Assembly: GCF_948472415.1 (NCBI RefSeq)
Contig: NZ_OX419519.1
Coordinates: forward strand, 3,410,001-3,474,000
DNA from: Kitasatospora fiedleri
GTDB taxonomy: Bacteria; Actinomycetota; Actinomycetes; Streptomycetales; Streptomycetaceae
Reading direction: 5' to 3'
Length of the DNA: 64,000 nucleotides
Shown here: positions 24,537-33,965 of the stretch, piece after piece
How the letters are laid out: each line of letters begins with the position of its first letter
How positions within the stretch are numbered: position 1 is the first letter of the stretch
Notes under the pieces: generated by a model
Databases searched by the model: none
What the model was told of the DNA's origin: nothing
What the model saw: the letters and a program-made list of their open reading frames with translations, nothing else
Program-made: the position numbers and the translations under genes

Positions 24537-25238
24537 TCAGCTCGCGGACCGGCCGACCGGGCCGCCGAGCGCCAGCGTGTGGCGGGTCACCCTGACCTTG
24601 GTCTCCAGGTAGGAGCGGTTGTCCTCGGTGACGAACACCCCGGTCGGCACCACCGCGGCCACCTCGATCCCGTAGCGGGCGAGTTGGGCGGCCTTCTCCG
24701 GGTTGTTGGTCAGCAGCCGCACCCGGGTCAGGCCGAGCAGCCGGAGCATCTCGGCGGCGGCCCGGTAGTCCCGGGAGTCCGGGGCGAGCTGCAGTTCCTC
24801 GTTGGCCGCGTAGGTGTCGAACCCGGCGTCCTGCAGCAGGTAGGCGTCCAGCTTGTTGTACAGGCCGATGCCGCGTCCCTCCTGCCGCAGGTACAGCACG
24901 CAGCCGCCGACCGCGCCGATCCGGCGCACCGCCTCGTGCAGCTGCGGGCCGCAGTCGCAGCGCGCCGAGCCCAGCACGTCGCCGGTCAGGCACTCGGAGT
25001 GCAGCCGCACCAGCGGCACGGGATCCGGGTCGGGGCGGTCCTCGCCGAGGGTGATCGCGAGGTGCTCACCGGGGTCGCTCAGGCCGTGGAAGGTGTGCAG
25101 CCGGGCGGCGACCGTGTCGCCGCCGTTCAGGTGGATCGGCACGGGCACGGTCGCCCGGATCCGCGCGGTTCCCGTCCCGGTGCCTGCCCCGGCCGCGGCT
25201 CCCGTCCCGGTTTCGGGCATCGTCTCGACTACGGACAT
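24537..25238 (-). CDS. ribA: GTP cyclohydrolase II
   Basis: A 233-residue stand-alone RibA without the dihydroxybutanone-phosphate synthase domain. The zinc cysteines are Cys83, Cys94 and Cys96 in HSECLTGDVLGSARCDC, with the same spacing as E. coli RibA. RQEGRGIGLYNKL carries the catalytic region and LLTNNPEKAAQL closes the fold. It opens GTP to the diaminopyrimidine substrate of RibD. The first 27 residues are a Gly/Thr/Ala-rich tail. It is the first enzyme gene of the minus arm. Confidence 0.95.
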   Translation of the reverse strand: MSVVETMPETGTGAAAGAGTGTGTARIRATVPVPIHLNGGDTVAARLHTFHGLSDPGEHLAITLGEDRPDPDPVPLVRLHSECLTGDVLGSARCDCGPQLHEAVRRIGAVGGCVLYLRQEGRGIGLYNKLDAYLLQDAGFDTYAANEELQLAPDSRDYRAAAEMLRLLGLTRVRLLTNNPEKAAQLARYGIEVAAVVPTGVFVTEDNRSYLETKVRVTRHTLALGGPVGRSAS

Positions 25239-25290
25239 CGCTCGTCCTCTCTCCCGCCGACCAGCGGCGGATGCTCCGGCAGGGCTTCGG

Positions 25291-25458
25291 TCAACGGCAG
25301 GTGGAGGTCACGGCGTCCCACATCAGGCTCGCCGGGCAGGCCGCCGCGCTGTTCGGCAGGTCGTCGGCCGCCTGCACGGGGCCGCCGAGGAAGAGGACCG
25401 CGGCCGCGGCCACGGCGAGAATCCCGGCGGTCCAGGAGGGCGTTCTGGTCTTCGACAT
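25291..25458 (-). CDS. Small secreted peptide with two cysteines
   Basis: A 55-residue ORF, ATG at 25458 preceded by CTGGAGAA. The signal peptide spans about residues 1-30 (TAGILAVAAAAVLFLGG, probable cleavage after VQA). The 25-residue mature part contains two cysteines 14 residues apart (CPASLMWDAVTSTC), so one disulfide is possible. It leads the ribA operon. The role is unknown; a signal or surface peptide is possible. Confidence 0.62.
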   Translation of the reverse strand: MSKTRTPSWTAGILAVAAAAVLFLGGPVQAADDLPNSAAACPASLMWDAVTSTCR

Positions 25459-25819
25459 GAAATTCTCCAGGGAATTCTTGAGCATTCGGAAAGGGCGTCC
25501 GGAAATTCCGGCGGTTCCACGCTCCGGGGAAGTTCCGGATTCGCTCGACGGCCAACTGTCCCTCGGACGGAAAGGCTTCCGCCACCGAAGCCGGTGGCCG
25601 GACCCTGCCATGCCTGATCCGGACAGGAGTAGGCCGGGCGGGCGTCGACATGCCCCAGGAAACCCGGTCCGCCGGAGTTGTCGCGGTCCGCGCAGCTCGT
25701 GCCGGAACCGGACAGGATGGCCGGATAGGCCGCACGGTCCGCCATTTCCGCACGATCTTCCGACGGCCGGGGCTTTCCGGCCGCGCATTGTGCGCAATGG
25801 GCCCGGCTAGGGTGAGGAA
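25459..25819. other. Divergent intergenic region between the two arms of region C
   Basis: These 361 bp separate the minus arm (secreted peptide, ribA onward) from the plus arm (phosphatase onward) and must hold both promoters. I see a partial dyad CATTGTGCGCAATG at 25787-25800 just upstream of the phosphatase start. No clear -35/-10 pair and no convincing ORF are visible. Confidence 0.6.
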
Positions 25820-26485
25820 ATGACCAGCGCACCGAACGGCCGAGTAGCCGCTCCCGCCCTGTCCGACCCGCCGACCACCCTGCTTCTGCTGCGCCACGGC
25901 GAGACCGCGCTGACCCCGGACCGGAGGTTCTCCGGCAGCGGCGGCACCGACCCCGCGCTCTCCGCCACCGGCCTCGACCAGGCCGCGAGGGCGGGCGCCT
26001 CCGCCCTGCTCGCCGAGGCCCCCGTGCACGCCGTGATCAGCTCCCCGCTGCGCCGCTGCCGGCAGACCGCGCAGGCCGCGGCCGAACGGCTCGGGCTGGG
26101 CGTGCGGATCGAGGACGGGCTGCGGGAGGCCGACTTCGGAGACTGGGAGGGCCTCACCCTGGACGAGGTCCGGGCCCGCCACCCCGCGGACCTGCGGGCC
26201 TGGCAGGAGTCGGGGGCGGCACCCACCGGTGCTGTCGAGTCACTCGCCCAGGTCGCCGAGCGGACCGCCGCGGCCCGCGACGCCCTGCTGGCCCGCCACC
26301 CGGGCCGCCGCCTGCTGCTGGTCAGCCACGTCACACCGATCAAGACCCTGATGGCGGGGACGCTGGGCGCCCCCGCCGGGGCGGTGCACGCGATGTACCT
26401 GTCCCCGGCGTCCTTCTCGGCACTGGTGCACACCGGTTCGCGCACCGCCATGCACCTCTACAACGACACCTCCCACCTGCGCTGA
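25820..26485 (+). CDS. Histidine phosphatase superfamily protein
   Basis: A 221-residue phosphoglycerate-mutase-fold phosphatase: LLRHGETALTPDRRFSG with the phosphohistidine in RHGE, the SSPLRRCRQTAQAAAERLG helix, DFGDWEGLTLDEV and LLVSHVTPIK with the second catalytic His. It resembles CobC/acid-phosphatase proteins rather than glycolytic mutase. Next to RibA and RibD it could dephosphorylate 5-amino-6-(5-phosphoribitylamino)uracil, a step for which bacteria usually recruit a general phosphatase. GAGG precedes the ATG at 25820. Confidence 0.87.
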   Translation: MTSAPNGRVAAPALSDPPTTLLLLRHGETALTPDRRFSGSGGTDPALSATGLDQAARAGASALLAEAPVHAVISSPLRRCRQTAQAAAERLGLGVRIEDGLREADFGDWEGLTLDEVRARHPADLRAWQESGAAPTGAVESLAQVAERTAAARDALLARHPGRRLLLVSHVTPIKTLMAGTLGAPAGAVHAMYLSPASFSALVHTGSRTAMHLYNDTSHLR

Positions 26486-26680
26486 TCCCAACCGTCCGCA
26501 GTCGAACCGACCCCGGGCCGCTGGCCGGATCAGGCACGGCCGGGTCCGGCCAGCCCGGACCGTGGCGGCCGGGGGACGGGCGGGCGAGAGTGGGGCGGTC
26601 GGCGAACCGGTCCGTCCGCGCCTCCGCCCGGACGGGCCTGGACGCCCACCGCCCACCGCCCCAGCGACGGAGAGGAAGCC

Positions 26681-27817
26681 ATGGCCAACATCGTCTTCGC
26701 CCACCAGGTGCCCGACGCCGCAGCGGAGTTCCTCTCCGTGCTGGACCGGGCCGACGAACCGGCCGCGGTCGTCCTCACCGGGGACGGGTGGCGGTACGTC
26801 GAACTGCCCGCCGCCGACGCGGCCACCCGCGTCCGCCACCTCGCCCGGGCCTGCACCCGGCCCGGACCGGCCGCGACCTGGTCGCCCGGACAGGTCTCGT
26901 CGGACGACACCCACTGGGCCCACAACCCCGCCGACTGGCGTGCGGAGCAGGCCCGTTCGGGACTCGCCGCCGCCCAGGCCGCGGCCGCTGCCGGACCGGT
27001 CCGCCACAGCCTCGGCCACGCCGGGCACTCGCAGTTCCTGATCGACGAGGCGCACCCGCTGACCGAGCGCCAACTGCGGTCAAAAATAGTCCTGTTGGCG
27101 GACCTCAAGTCCGGATCGCTGCCGTCCGCCACCGCCGGACGCGACCACCTCACCCAGTCCGCGCCGTCCTGCGAGAGCTTCCTGCACCTCGACCGCGAGC
27201 GCGCCGAGCACCTCTACTACCTCGTCTACAGCCCCGACCCGCTGGTCGAGGTGCCGCGCGACCCCTGGGACTTCGCCCGCTCCCCCTACGAGCGGGAGCG
27301 GATGACCGCCACCCGCGATTGGGTGCGCGCCACGCTGCCGCACCCCGGGGCCAGCGTGGTGGAGGCCGGTGCGTGCGAGGGTGCGCTGAGCGAACTGCTC
27401 TGCGAGGCCGGCCTGGACGTCACCGCCACCGAACCCGCCGACGACTTCCGCGAACGGGCCGCCCACCGACTCGCCGGACGGGCCACGGTGACCGCCGACA
27501 CCGTCGAGGACCTCGCCCGGACCACCCGGACACCCGCCGACGCCTACCTGCTCGCCGAAGTCCTCTACTACCTCGACGACCCGGCCGTGACCGAGTCGCT
27601 GGCCACCGACCTGCTGCTGGTCACCGCCCCGCGCGAACTCCTCGAAACCAAGCTGCGCCCCTACTTCGAAGGTCCCGGCGCGGCCTGCTGGCGGATCGAG
27701 TCCGAGCACGAACTGCTCGGCGCGCGCCTGGACTTCCTGGTCGACGGCCTGATGTACCAGCGCAAGCGCGGCAGCGTCGGCCTGGTGTGCCGCCGCCGCG
27801 CCCAGGCCGCCCGCTGA
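26681..27817 (+). CDS. NodS-like SAM-dependent methyltransferase with N-terminal extension
   Basis: A 378-residue protein. Residues about 1-190 are of unknown function. Residues about 190-378 form a class I methyltransferase of NodS type: DPWDFARSPYERERM at 194-208, the SAM-binding VVEAGACEG at 226-234 and AEVLYYLDD later. NodS N-methylates the deacetylated glucosamine of Nod factors. The next gene is NodA-like and a PIG-L deacetylase follows, so N-methylation of a free amine on a sugar is the leading idea. The ATG at 26681 has GGAGAGGAAG upstream. Confidence 0.75.
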   Translation: MANIVFAHQVPDAAAEFLSVLDRADEPAAVVLTGDGWRYVELPAADAATRVRHLARACTRPGPAATWSPGQVSSDDTHWAHNPADWRAEQARSGLAAAQAAAAAGPVRHSLGHAGHSQFLIDEAHPLTERQLRSKIVLLADLKSGSLPSATAGRDHLTQSAPSCESFLHLDRERAEHLYYLVYSPDPLVEVPRDPWDFARSPYERERMTATRDWVRATLPHPGASVVEAGACEGALSELLCEAGLDVTATEPADDFRERAAHRLAGRATVTADTVEDLARTTRTPADAYLLAEVLYYLDDPAVTESLATDLLLVTAPRELLETKLRPYFEGPGAACWRIESEHELLGARLDFLVDGLMYQRKRGSVGLVCRRRAQAAR

Positions 27818-27924
27818 CCGGCGGCCGCCGCCTGCCTCCCGTCTGCCGCTGCTGTCCACCGCCCGTCGATCGTCCCGGTCCCCGACCGGCCCCGTCCCGC
27901 TCCCACCGCCTCCCGGAGCCCCTC

Positions 27925-28506
27925 ATGACCACCACCGCACCCGCCGGACTCCGCACCGTCACCTGGGAACTGACCCCCGAGAACGATGTCCCCCCGAAGC
28001 TGCACCACCAGCTGAACGCCCTGCTGCGGGAGTCCTTCCCGTACACCACCGAGCAGTTCCGCGACGGCCGCAGCTGGGCGGGTGCCCGGCCGGAGCGCCG
28101 GCTGATCGGCCGGATCGACGGCCGCCCGGTCGCCCACACCGGCCTGCTGCGCCGCTTCCTACGCGTCGGCGGAACGGACCAACTGGTCGGCGAGGTCGGC
28201 CTGGTGGCCGTCCACCCCGCACTCCAGGGCACCGGCGTCGGCCGGGAGATGGCCGACCGCACCCAGGCCGCCCTGGCCACCCTCCGGCTTCCGTTCGGCT
28301 ACCTCAACTGCCACACCAGCGTGCTCGGCTACTACCTCTCGGTGGGCTGGACGGCACTCGACGGCACCGACACCCGGCACTACGAGCCGGACGACGAACT
28401 CACCGCCCTGGTCACCACCGCCCGGCCGATGGTCCTCCCGGTCACCGCCGCCCTCACCGCCTGGCCGGCGGGCACCCGAATCGAACGCGACGGCACCGAA
28501 CTCTGA
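27925..28506 (+). CDS. NodA-like N-acyltransferase
   Basis: A 193-residue protein that matches the rhizobial Nod-factor acyltransferase NodA over its full length (NodA is about 196). Shared blocks are GRSWAGARPE (48-57), HTGLLRRFLRVG (71-82), the GEVGLVAVHP strand and the C-terminus WPAGTRIERDGTEL. NodA moves a fatty acyl group from an acyl carrier protein to the free amine of a glucosamine end. No acyl carrier protein is encoded nearby, so the donor would be a housekeeping carrier or CoA. The gene lies between a NodS-like methyltransferase and a deacetylase, repeating the Nod-factor set. Confidence 0.85.
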   Translation: MTTTAPAGLRTVTWELTPENDVPPKLHHQLNALLRESFPYTTEQFRDGRSWAGARPERRLIGRIDGRPVAHTGLLRRFLRVGGTDQLVGEVGLVAVHPALQGTGVGREMADRTQAALATLRLPFGYLNCHTSVLGYYLSVGWTALDGTDTRHYEPDDELTALVTTARPMVLPVTAALTAWPAGTRIERDGTEL

Positions 28507-28569
28507 AGCGGGGAACCCCATGACGCACCGCCACCGACCGGTCGGCCGCCCCACCGGGACGGCCGGACG

Positions 28570-29835
28570 ATGACACCGACCACCGCCCCGCCGACCGGCT
28601 CGGCCCTCGGGTCACCGATCGCACCGGCCGCCGGCCGCCGTCCGGTCGTCATCAGCGTCGCCGTGATGACCCACCCGGACCGCCTCGGCCACGCCCGCGC
28701 CCTCGCCGCCGCGCTCCCGCGATGGCCCGCCGCGGTCGCCGTCGACCCGCACCCCGCCGAGCCGCCCACCACGTTGCGCGCCGCCCGCGCGGCCTGGGCG
28801 GCGATGCCCGCCGACGCCACCCACCACCTGGTCCTCCAGGACGACATCGCCCTCTGCCGCGACTTCGCCGCCCGCCTCGACGCCGCCGTGGCCGCCCACC
28901 CGGACCGCCCGCTCGCCCTCTACGCCAACTGGAACACCTGGAACGGTGCGGCGACCCGGGCCGCCGCCCTGGCCGGAGCCGGCTGGGCACCGGCCGTCCC
29001 GGGTGAGTGGACCCCCTCGCTCGCCCTGCTGCTGCCGCGCGCCGACGTGCTCGCCCTGCTCGCGGCGGTTCCCGCCGACAGTGCCGAGACTGCCCCGGAC
29101 GATGTCGTGCTGCAACGCGAACTCGCCTCCCGGGGCCGCCGGGTGCTGATCTCGGTGCCCCACCTGGTGGAGCACCTCGGCGACCGGAGCCTGGTCGGCA
29201 ACGACACCCACGGCCCCCGCCACTCGGCCTGCTTCGCGGACCACGCCGCACCCGCGGAAGCCGGAACGGCGGCCTCGCCCCCGGCCTCGGCCGCGACCCG
29301 GCCCCCGACGTGGCAGCCGTGGGAGTCCTCGCCGTACCCCGCCGCCCTGCTGGTGCACCTGCACCGCGGCGAGGCGCACGCGGTGCTCCCCCACCCCGAC
29401 GGGCCGCGCCACCTGCCGGTGCAGGAGTACCTGCGCGGCACGGGGCTGGCGCACGACGCCGCGGCCCGCCGCGAACAGGCCGGACGACTCCCCGGGCAGC
29501 CTGTCGATTACCCCCGCCTGCGCACCGAACTCTGGTACGCGGGTTACCTGTTGGGGGTGTCCGCGCCCCCTGACGGCCCGACCGCGGACGACCCGCTCGT
29601 CCGGGCCGGCCTGCGCACCCTGGCCCTCGGCGGCACCAACAGCCTCGGGCCGGTGCACCGCTGGGCGGTCCGCCACGCCGACCGGCTGACCGACCTGGTC
29701 GCGGACGGCGTCGAGGCCGGCCGCACCCGCAGGCGCCGGCACGGCCCGCCGGCCGCCCTCGACCCGTCCGGCCCGATCCCGGCTCCGGCCGAACGGATCT
29801 GGCTCCGCAGGCCCGACGTGGAGGACCTCACATGA
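28570..29835 (+). CDS. Glycosyltransferase-like protein of unknown specificity
   Basis: A 421-residue protein. The N-terminal 200 residues look like a GT-A or LPS-type glycosyltransferase: VVISVAVMTHPDRLGHARAL, THHLVLQDDIALCRDF with Asp91-Asp92 as a possible metal site, and LYANWNTWNG. The rest is unassigned, with LRTELWYAGYLLGV near 310. It is homologous to the product at 20807, but only this copy keeps the acidic pair. Its stop overlaps the deacetylase start (ATGA). The ATG at 28570 has no strong upstream site, so the start is less certain. Confidence 0.65.
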   Translation: MTPTTAPPTGSALGSPIAPAAGRRPVVISVAVMTHPDRLGHARALAAALPRWPAAVAVDPHPAEPPTTLRAARAAWAAMPADATHHLVLQDDIALCRDFAARLDAAVAAHPDRPLALYANWNTWNGAATRAAALAGAGWAPAVPGEWTPSLALLLPRADVLALLAAVPADSAETAPDDVVLQRELASRGRRVLISVPHLVEHLGDRSLVGNDTHGPRHSACFADHAAPAEAGTAASPPASAATRPPTWQPWESSPYPAALLVHLHRGEAHAVLPHPDGPRHLPVQEYLRGTGLAHDAAARREQAGRLPGQPVDYPRLRTELWYAGYLLGVSAPPDGPTADDPLVRAGLRTLALGGTNSLGPVHRWAVRHADRLTDLVADGVEAGRTRRRRHGPPAALDPSGPIPAPAERIWLRRPDVEDLT

Positions 29836-30737
29836 CGATCCGACGCCTGGTGTTCTCCCCGCACGCCGACGACGCCGTGCTGTCCTGCTACGGCGCCCTC
29901 GGTCCGGGGAGCGCGGTGGTGACCGTGTTCGCCGGGGTGCCCGAGGACCCGGGGCTGCTCACCGACTGGGACCGCGCGCTCGGCGCCGCCGACTCCCGCG
30001 AACTGGCCCTGGAACGCCGCGCGGAGGACCTCCGGTCCTTCGCCCCGCTCGGCCTCGTCCCGGAACAGTGGCCCTACCTGGACGGGCAGTACCGGCCGGG
30101 CGAGACCCCCCGGCAGTTGTCGGCCGACCTGGCGGCCCGCGTCCGGGCCGGGGCACCGGTCGGAGCGGGCCCGGCCCGGGAGGTCTGGCTGCCCGCCGGG
30201 CTGCTCGGCCACCCCGACCACGTACTGGTCCGGGACACCGGCCTGGCGGCGTGCGCGGAACTCGCGGACGAGGGGCTGCCGCCCCGGGTGGTGCTGTACG
30301 CCGAGTACCCGTACCAGCTGTTCCAGATCAGCAACCACCTGCGGGCGGCCGGCACCCGGGACGGATTCGCCTGGACCAACGACCGCCCGGAACCGCTCGC
30401 CGCCTGGGCCGCCGAGCAGTTCCCCCGGGCCACCGCGGGGCGGCACCGGGCCGGGGAGACCCGGCTCCCGGAGATCACCGCCGCCGCCAAGGCAGCGGCG
30501 ATCCGCGCCCACGCCACCCAGGTCGACGTGATGGACCGCCAAGTGCGCGGCCAACTGCTGAACCTCTCGAACCTGGAGCTGGAGTACTGGTGGCCGCTGC
30601 ACGGAGCCCGGGCGGCGCTGTCGGACCTGGCCGCGTCCGCACCCGCACCCGCGTCCGCACTAGCGTCGGCGTCGGCATCGGCGCCGGCGCCGGCGGGCGC
30701 CTCGTCGGCCGGAGCACGGAACGGCGGCGGCCGGTGA
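29832..30737 (+). CDS. PIG-L family N-deacetylase
   Basis: A 301-residue LmbE/PIG-L deacetylase. The zinc ligands and general base are in SPHADDAV (His11, Asp13, Asp14) and GHPDH (His127, His130). The usual Glu after the double Asp is Ala15. Family members remove acetyl from GlcNAc units (GlcNAc-PI, mycothiol precursor, teicoplanin pseudoaglycone). It would expose the amine that the NodA-like and NodS-like enzymes then modify, playing the role of NodB. The last 45 residues are a low-complexity Ala/Ser/Pro tail. It overlaps the genes on both sides by 4 bp. Confidence 0.87.
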   Translation: MTIRRLVFSPHADDAVLSCYGALGPGSAVVTVFAGVPEDPGLLTDWDRALGAADSRELALERRAEDLRSFAPLGLVPEQWPYLDGQYRPGETPRQLSADLAARVRAGAPVGAGPAREVWLPAGLLGHPDHVLVRDTGLAACAELADEGLPPRVVLYAEYPYQLFQISNHLRAAGTRDGFAWTNDRPEPLAAWAAEQFPRATAGRHRAGETRLPEITAAAKAAAIRAHATQVDVMDRQVRGQLLNLSNLELEYWWPLHGARAALSDLAASAPAPASALASASASAPAPAGASSAGARNGGGR

Positions 30738-32074
30738 GCCTGTCCCCCGCCGACGTGGCCGACCCGCGGCACCCCGGGGCGGTCGGTGACGCACCGGACA
30801 CCCGGGCCGCCCGGCTGCGGCGGCGCCTCGGCCTTCCCGCGCTCGCCGGCCAGGGGCGGATCGTCGCCGCCACCGTGCTCGACGCGTTCGGCGTCGGGAT
30901 GTTCGTCCCGCTGTCCTTCCTGTTCTTCATCCTGACCACCGACCTGACGATCGCCCAGGTCGGCCTGGGCACCAGCATCGCCACCGTGCTCTCCCTGCCC
31001 GCCGCCCCGGTGGCCGGCACGATCGTCGACCGCTGGGGCCCCCGCACCTCGCTGATCGCCAACAACCTCCTGGCCGCGGCCGGTTACCTCTGCTACCTGC
31101 TGGTGGACTCGCTGCCCTCCCTGGTCGGCAGCATGCTGGTGGTGCTCTGCGCCGAACGCCTGTACTTCGCCTCCTGGCCCGCCTTCGTCGCGGACCTGGC
31201 CGAAGGCGCGGAACTCGACCGCTGGTACGCCTTCACCACCGCGGGCACCAACGCCAGCGTGGGCATCGGCGGCGCGGCCGGAGGGCTGCTGCTGGGCAGC
31301 GGCTGGTCCGGTGCGGCCGTGTTCATCGTCGCCGTGAACGCCGCGACCAGCGTGATCGCGGCGTTCCTGCTGCTGGCCCCGCGCGGCACGAGAACGACGG
31401 CGGCTCCGACCGCACGACCGCCGGCTGCGGCGACGGCCTCCGACAGCCCACTCCAACCGGACCGGACGGGATGGTGGGACAGCTGGCGGACCCTCTTCCG
31501 GGACCGGGTGCTGCTGGCCCTGATGGCGGCGCAGACCGCCTTCGCGTTCGGCTGGCTGATCCCGACCGTGGTCCTGCCCGTCTACCTGGTCGAGGTGGAC
31601 CGGCTACCCGCCTGGCTGCCATCGACCGCCCTGACGGTGAACGCCGTCGTGATCGTGCTGGCCCAGTCCCTGGTGACGGCCAGGGTGGTGGCGTACCCGC
31701 GGGCCAGAGTGATCTCCTGGGCCGCCGTCCTGATGCTCGGCTCGATCGCCCTCCTGGCCTTCGGCGCCGCCGGCCGCGGCCCCGCCACCGTGGCGGTGGT
31801 CTACACCGCGGTCCTGCTCTTCACCGCCGGCCAGATCCTGGCCGGCCCGGCCACCACCGCCATCTCGGCCACCGCCGCCCCACCCGAAGCCCGCGGCCGC
31901 TACCTCTCCCTCTTCAACCTCACCTGGGCCCTCTCCGCAATCACCGGCCCCCTCCTGGTGGGCACCCTGATCGAGCACCACCCCGCCGTCTTCTGGACCC
32001 TCCTCGCCACCCTCGTCGCCACCGGCGGCCTCGGCTACCGCCTGGCCGCCCACTGGTCACCCCCCACTGCCTGA
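30734..32074 (+). CDS. MFS transporter, probable exporter of the region C product
   Basis: A 446-residue permease with about 12 helices, the loop motif GTIVDRWGPRTSLIANN and a Pro/Ala-rich central loop. The GTG at 30734 overlaps the deacetylase stop (GTGA), so it is the last gene of the plus arm. It resembles DHA-type drug exporters. Export of the finished acylated product is the natural reading; the substrate is not evident from sequence. Confidence 0.84.
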   Translation: MSLSPADVADPRHPGAVGDAPDTRAARLRRRLGLPALAGQGRIVAATVLDAFGVGMFVPLSFLFFILTTDLTIAQVGLGTSIATVLSLPAAPVAGTIVDRWGPRTSLIANNLLAAAGYLCYLLVDSLPSLVGSMLVVLCAERLYFASWPAFVADLAEGAELDRWYAFTTAGTNASVGIGGAAGGLLLGSGWSGAAVFIVAVNAATSVIAAFLLLAPRGTRTTAAPTARPPAAATASDSPLQPDRTGWWDSWRTLFRDRVLLALMAAQTAFAFGWLIPTVVLPVYLVEVDRLPAWLPSTALTVNAVVIVLAQSLVTARVVAYPRARVISWAAVLMLGSIALLAFGAAGRGPATVAVVYTAVLLFTAGQILAGPATTAISATAAPPEARGRYLSLFNLTWALSAITGPLLVGTLIEHHPAVFWTLLATLVATGGLGYRLAAHWSPPTA

Positions 32075-32101
32075 CCACCCACCCAACCCACACCACGACC
32101 A

Positions 32102-32140
32102 AGGGCCAGGCTGACGGGACAACCCCGGCGACCTGGCCCT
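32102..32140 (+). terminator. Terminator after the plus arm
   Basis: Inverted repeat AGGGCCAGG (32102-32110) and CCTGGCCCT (32132-32140), 28 bp past the MFS stop and just before the tRNA gene, which is read from the opposite strand. It probably ends transcription from both sides. Confidence 0.6.
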
Positions 32141-32169
32141 CGTCACGTGCGCAACGGCTCTGCTCGCTG

Positions 32170-32243
32170 AGCCCCCTGTCGGGTTCGAACCGACGACCCC
32201 CGCTTTACAAGAGCGGTGCTCTGGCCAGCTGAGCTAAGGAGGC
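32170..32243 (-). tRNA. tRNA-Thr (anticodon TGT)
   Basis: On the minus strand a full cloverleaf folds from 32243 to 32170. Acceptor arm GCCTCCT pairs with AGGGGGC, the D arm has AGCTCAGCTGG, the anticodon loop is CTTGTAA with anticodon TGT, and the T arm has GGTTCGAACC. The CCA end is not encoded. It marks the edge between the accessory cluster and the conserved chromosome, a frequent integration site. Confidence 0.95.
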
Positions 32244-32424
32244 GCGGTGGCCGTCCGCGGAGATCCACGGCGGCACCAGTGGGCAGTGTACCGGGCGGGG
32301 GCGCGGGGGGTGGGGTGGTTGTGCGGGAGGGGGTGTGACCGGATCGATGCCAACTCGGGGGCGGCAGAGGGCTGACAAAAGGATGAACTGCCAGGTAGCG
32401 TCGCGGAGAGCCGGGCCCGGCACC

Positions 32425-32440
32425 AGTGGTTCAGACCAGT
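32425..32440. promoter_or_regulatory. dre site upstream of msiK
   Basis: AGTGGTTCAGACCAGT fits the DasR operator at 14 of 16 positions. It lies 85 bp before the msiK start. msiK is a known DasR target in Streptomyces, which supports the identification. Confidence 0.75.
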
Positions 32441-32524
32441 GGGGAGTTGCCGGGGCGGCGGCGAGAACATCCACCTTTACTCGGATCGTCCGGCACGTTC
32501 CTGCCGGTGAAGGAGCGAAGCACC

Positions 32525-33622
<1,098 letters not shown>

Positions 33623-33965
33623 AGCTGAACCTGACGCCGAGGCCGAGGCCGACGCCGACGCCGACGAGAGCACCGGAGGAGGGGCGCCGTACCTGACGGC
33701 GGCGCCCGCCCCCCGCTCCCCGCTTCTTCCACGGAACCCCCTGCCCACGGCGGTCGGCAGGGGGTTCCGGCGTTCCCGGAACGCCCCCGCGCACCCGGCC
33801 CGGCGCTCCCCGGACACTTCCGGCCGCGATAGTGACGCTCTCCGGACGCTTCCGTCACTCCCGCGGACGCGGCGTCAACCCGATGGCGGAACAAAACGGG
33901 ACAGCGGTCACCCGATGGTGTAACGCGACGCGCCCGCCCCGCCACGCACCGCTACTCTCCTGTGC
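33623..33965. other. Intergenic region after msiK
   Basis: This 343-bp stretch starts with an imperfect 6-bp repeat (GCCGAG/GCCGAC units, 33636-33666) and contains the msiK terminator at 33732-33769. No coding-like ORF is visible. Confidence 0.6.
33732..33769 (+). terminator. msiK terminator
   Basis: Perfect 14-bp arms (33732-33745 and 33756-33769) with a 10-nt loop, 110 bp past msiK. GC-rich, without a long U-tract, as is usual in Streptomyces. Confidence 0.75.

Noticed and set aside
25820..26485. Second glycolytic phosphoglycerate mutase
   Set aside because: It lacks the RHYG-type substrate loop and length of GpmA and resembles phosphatase members; the true mutase is at 47805.
601..32074. 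NRPS, PKS, terpene or classical RiPP-maturase cluster
   Set aside because: No condensation, ketosynthase, carrier-protein, terpene-cyclase, radical-SAM or LanM-type genes are visible.
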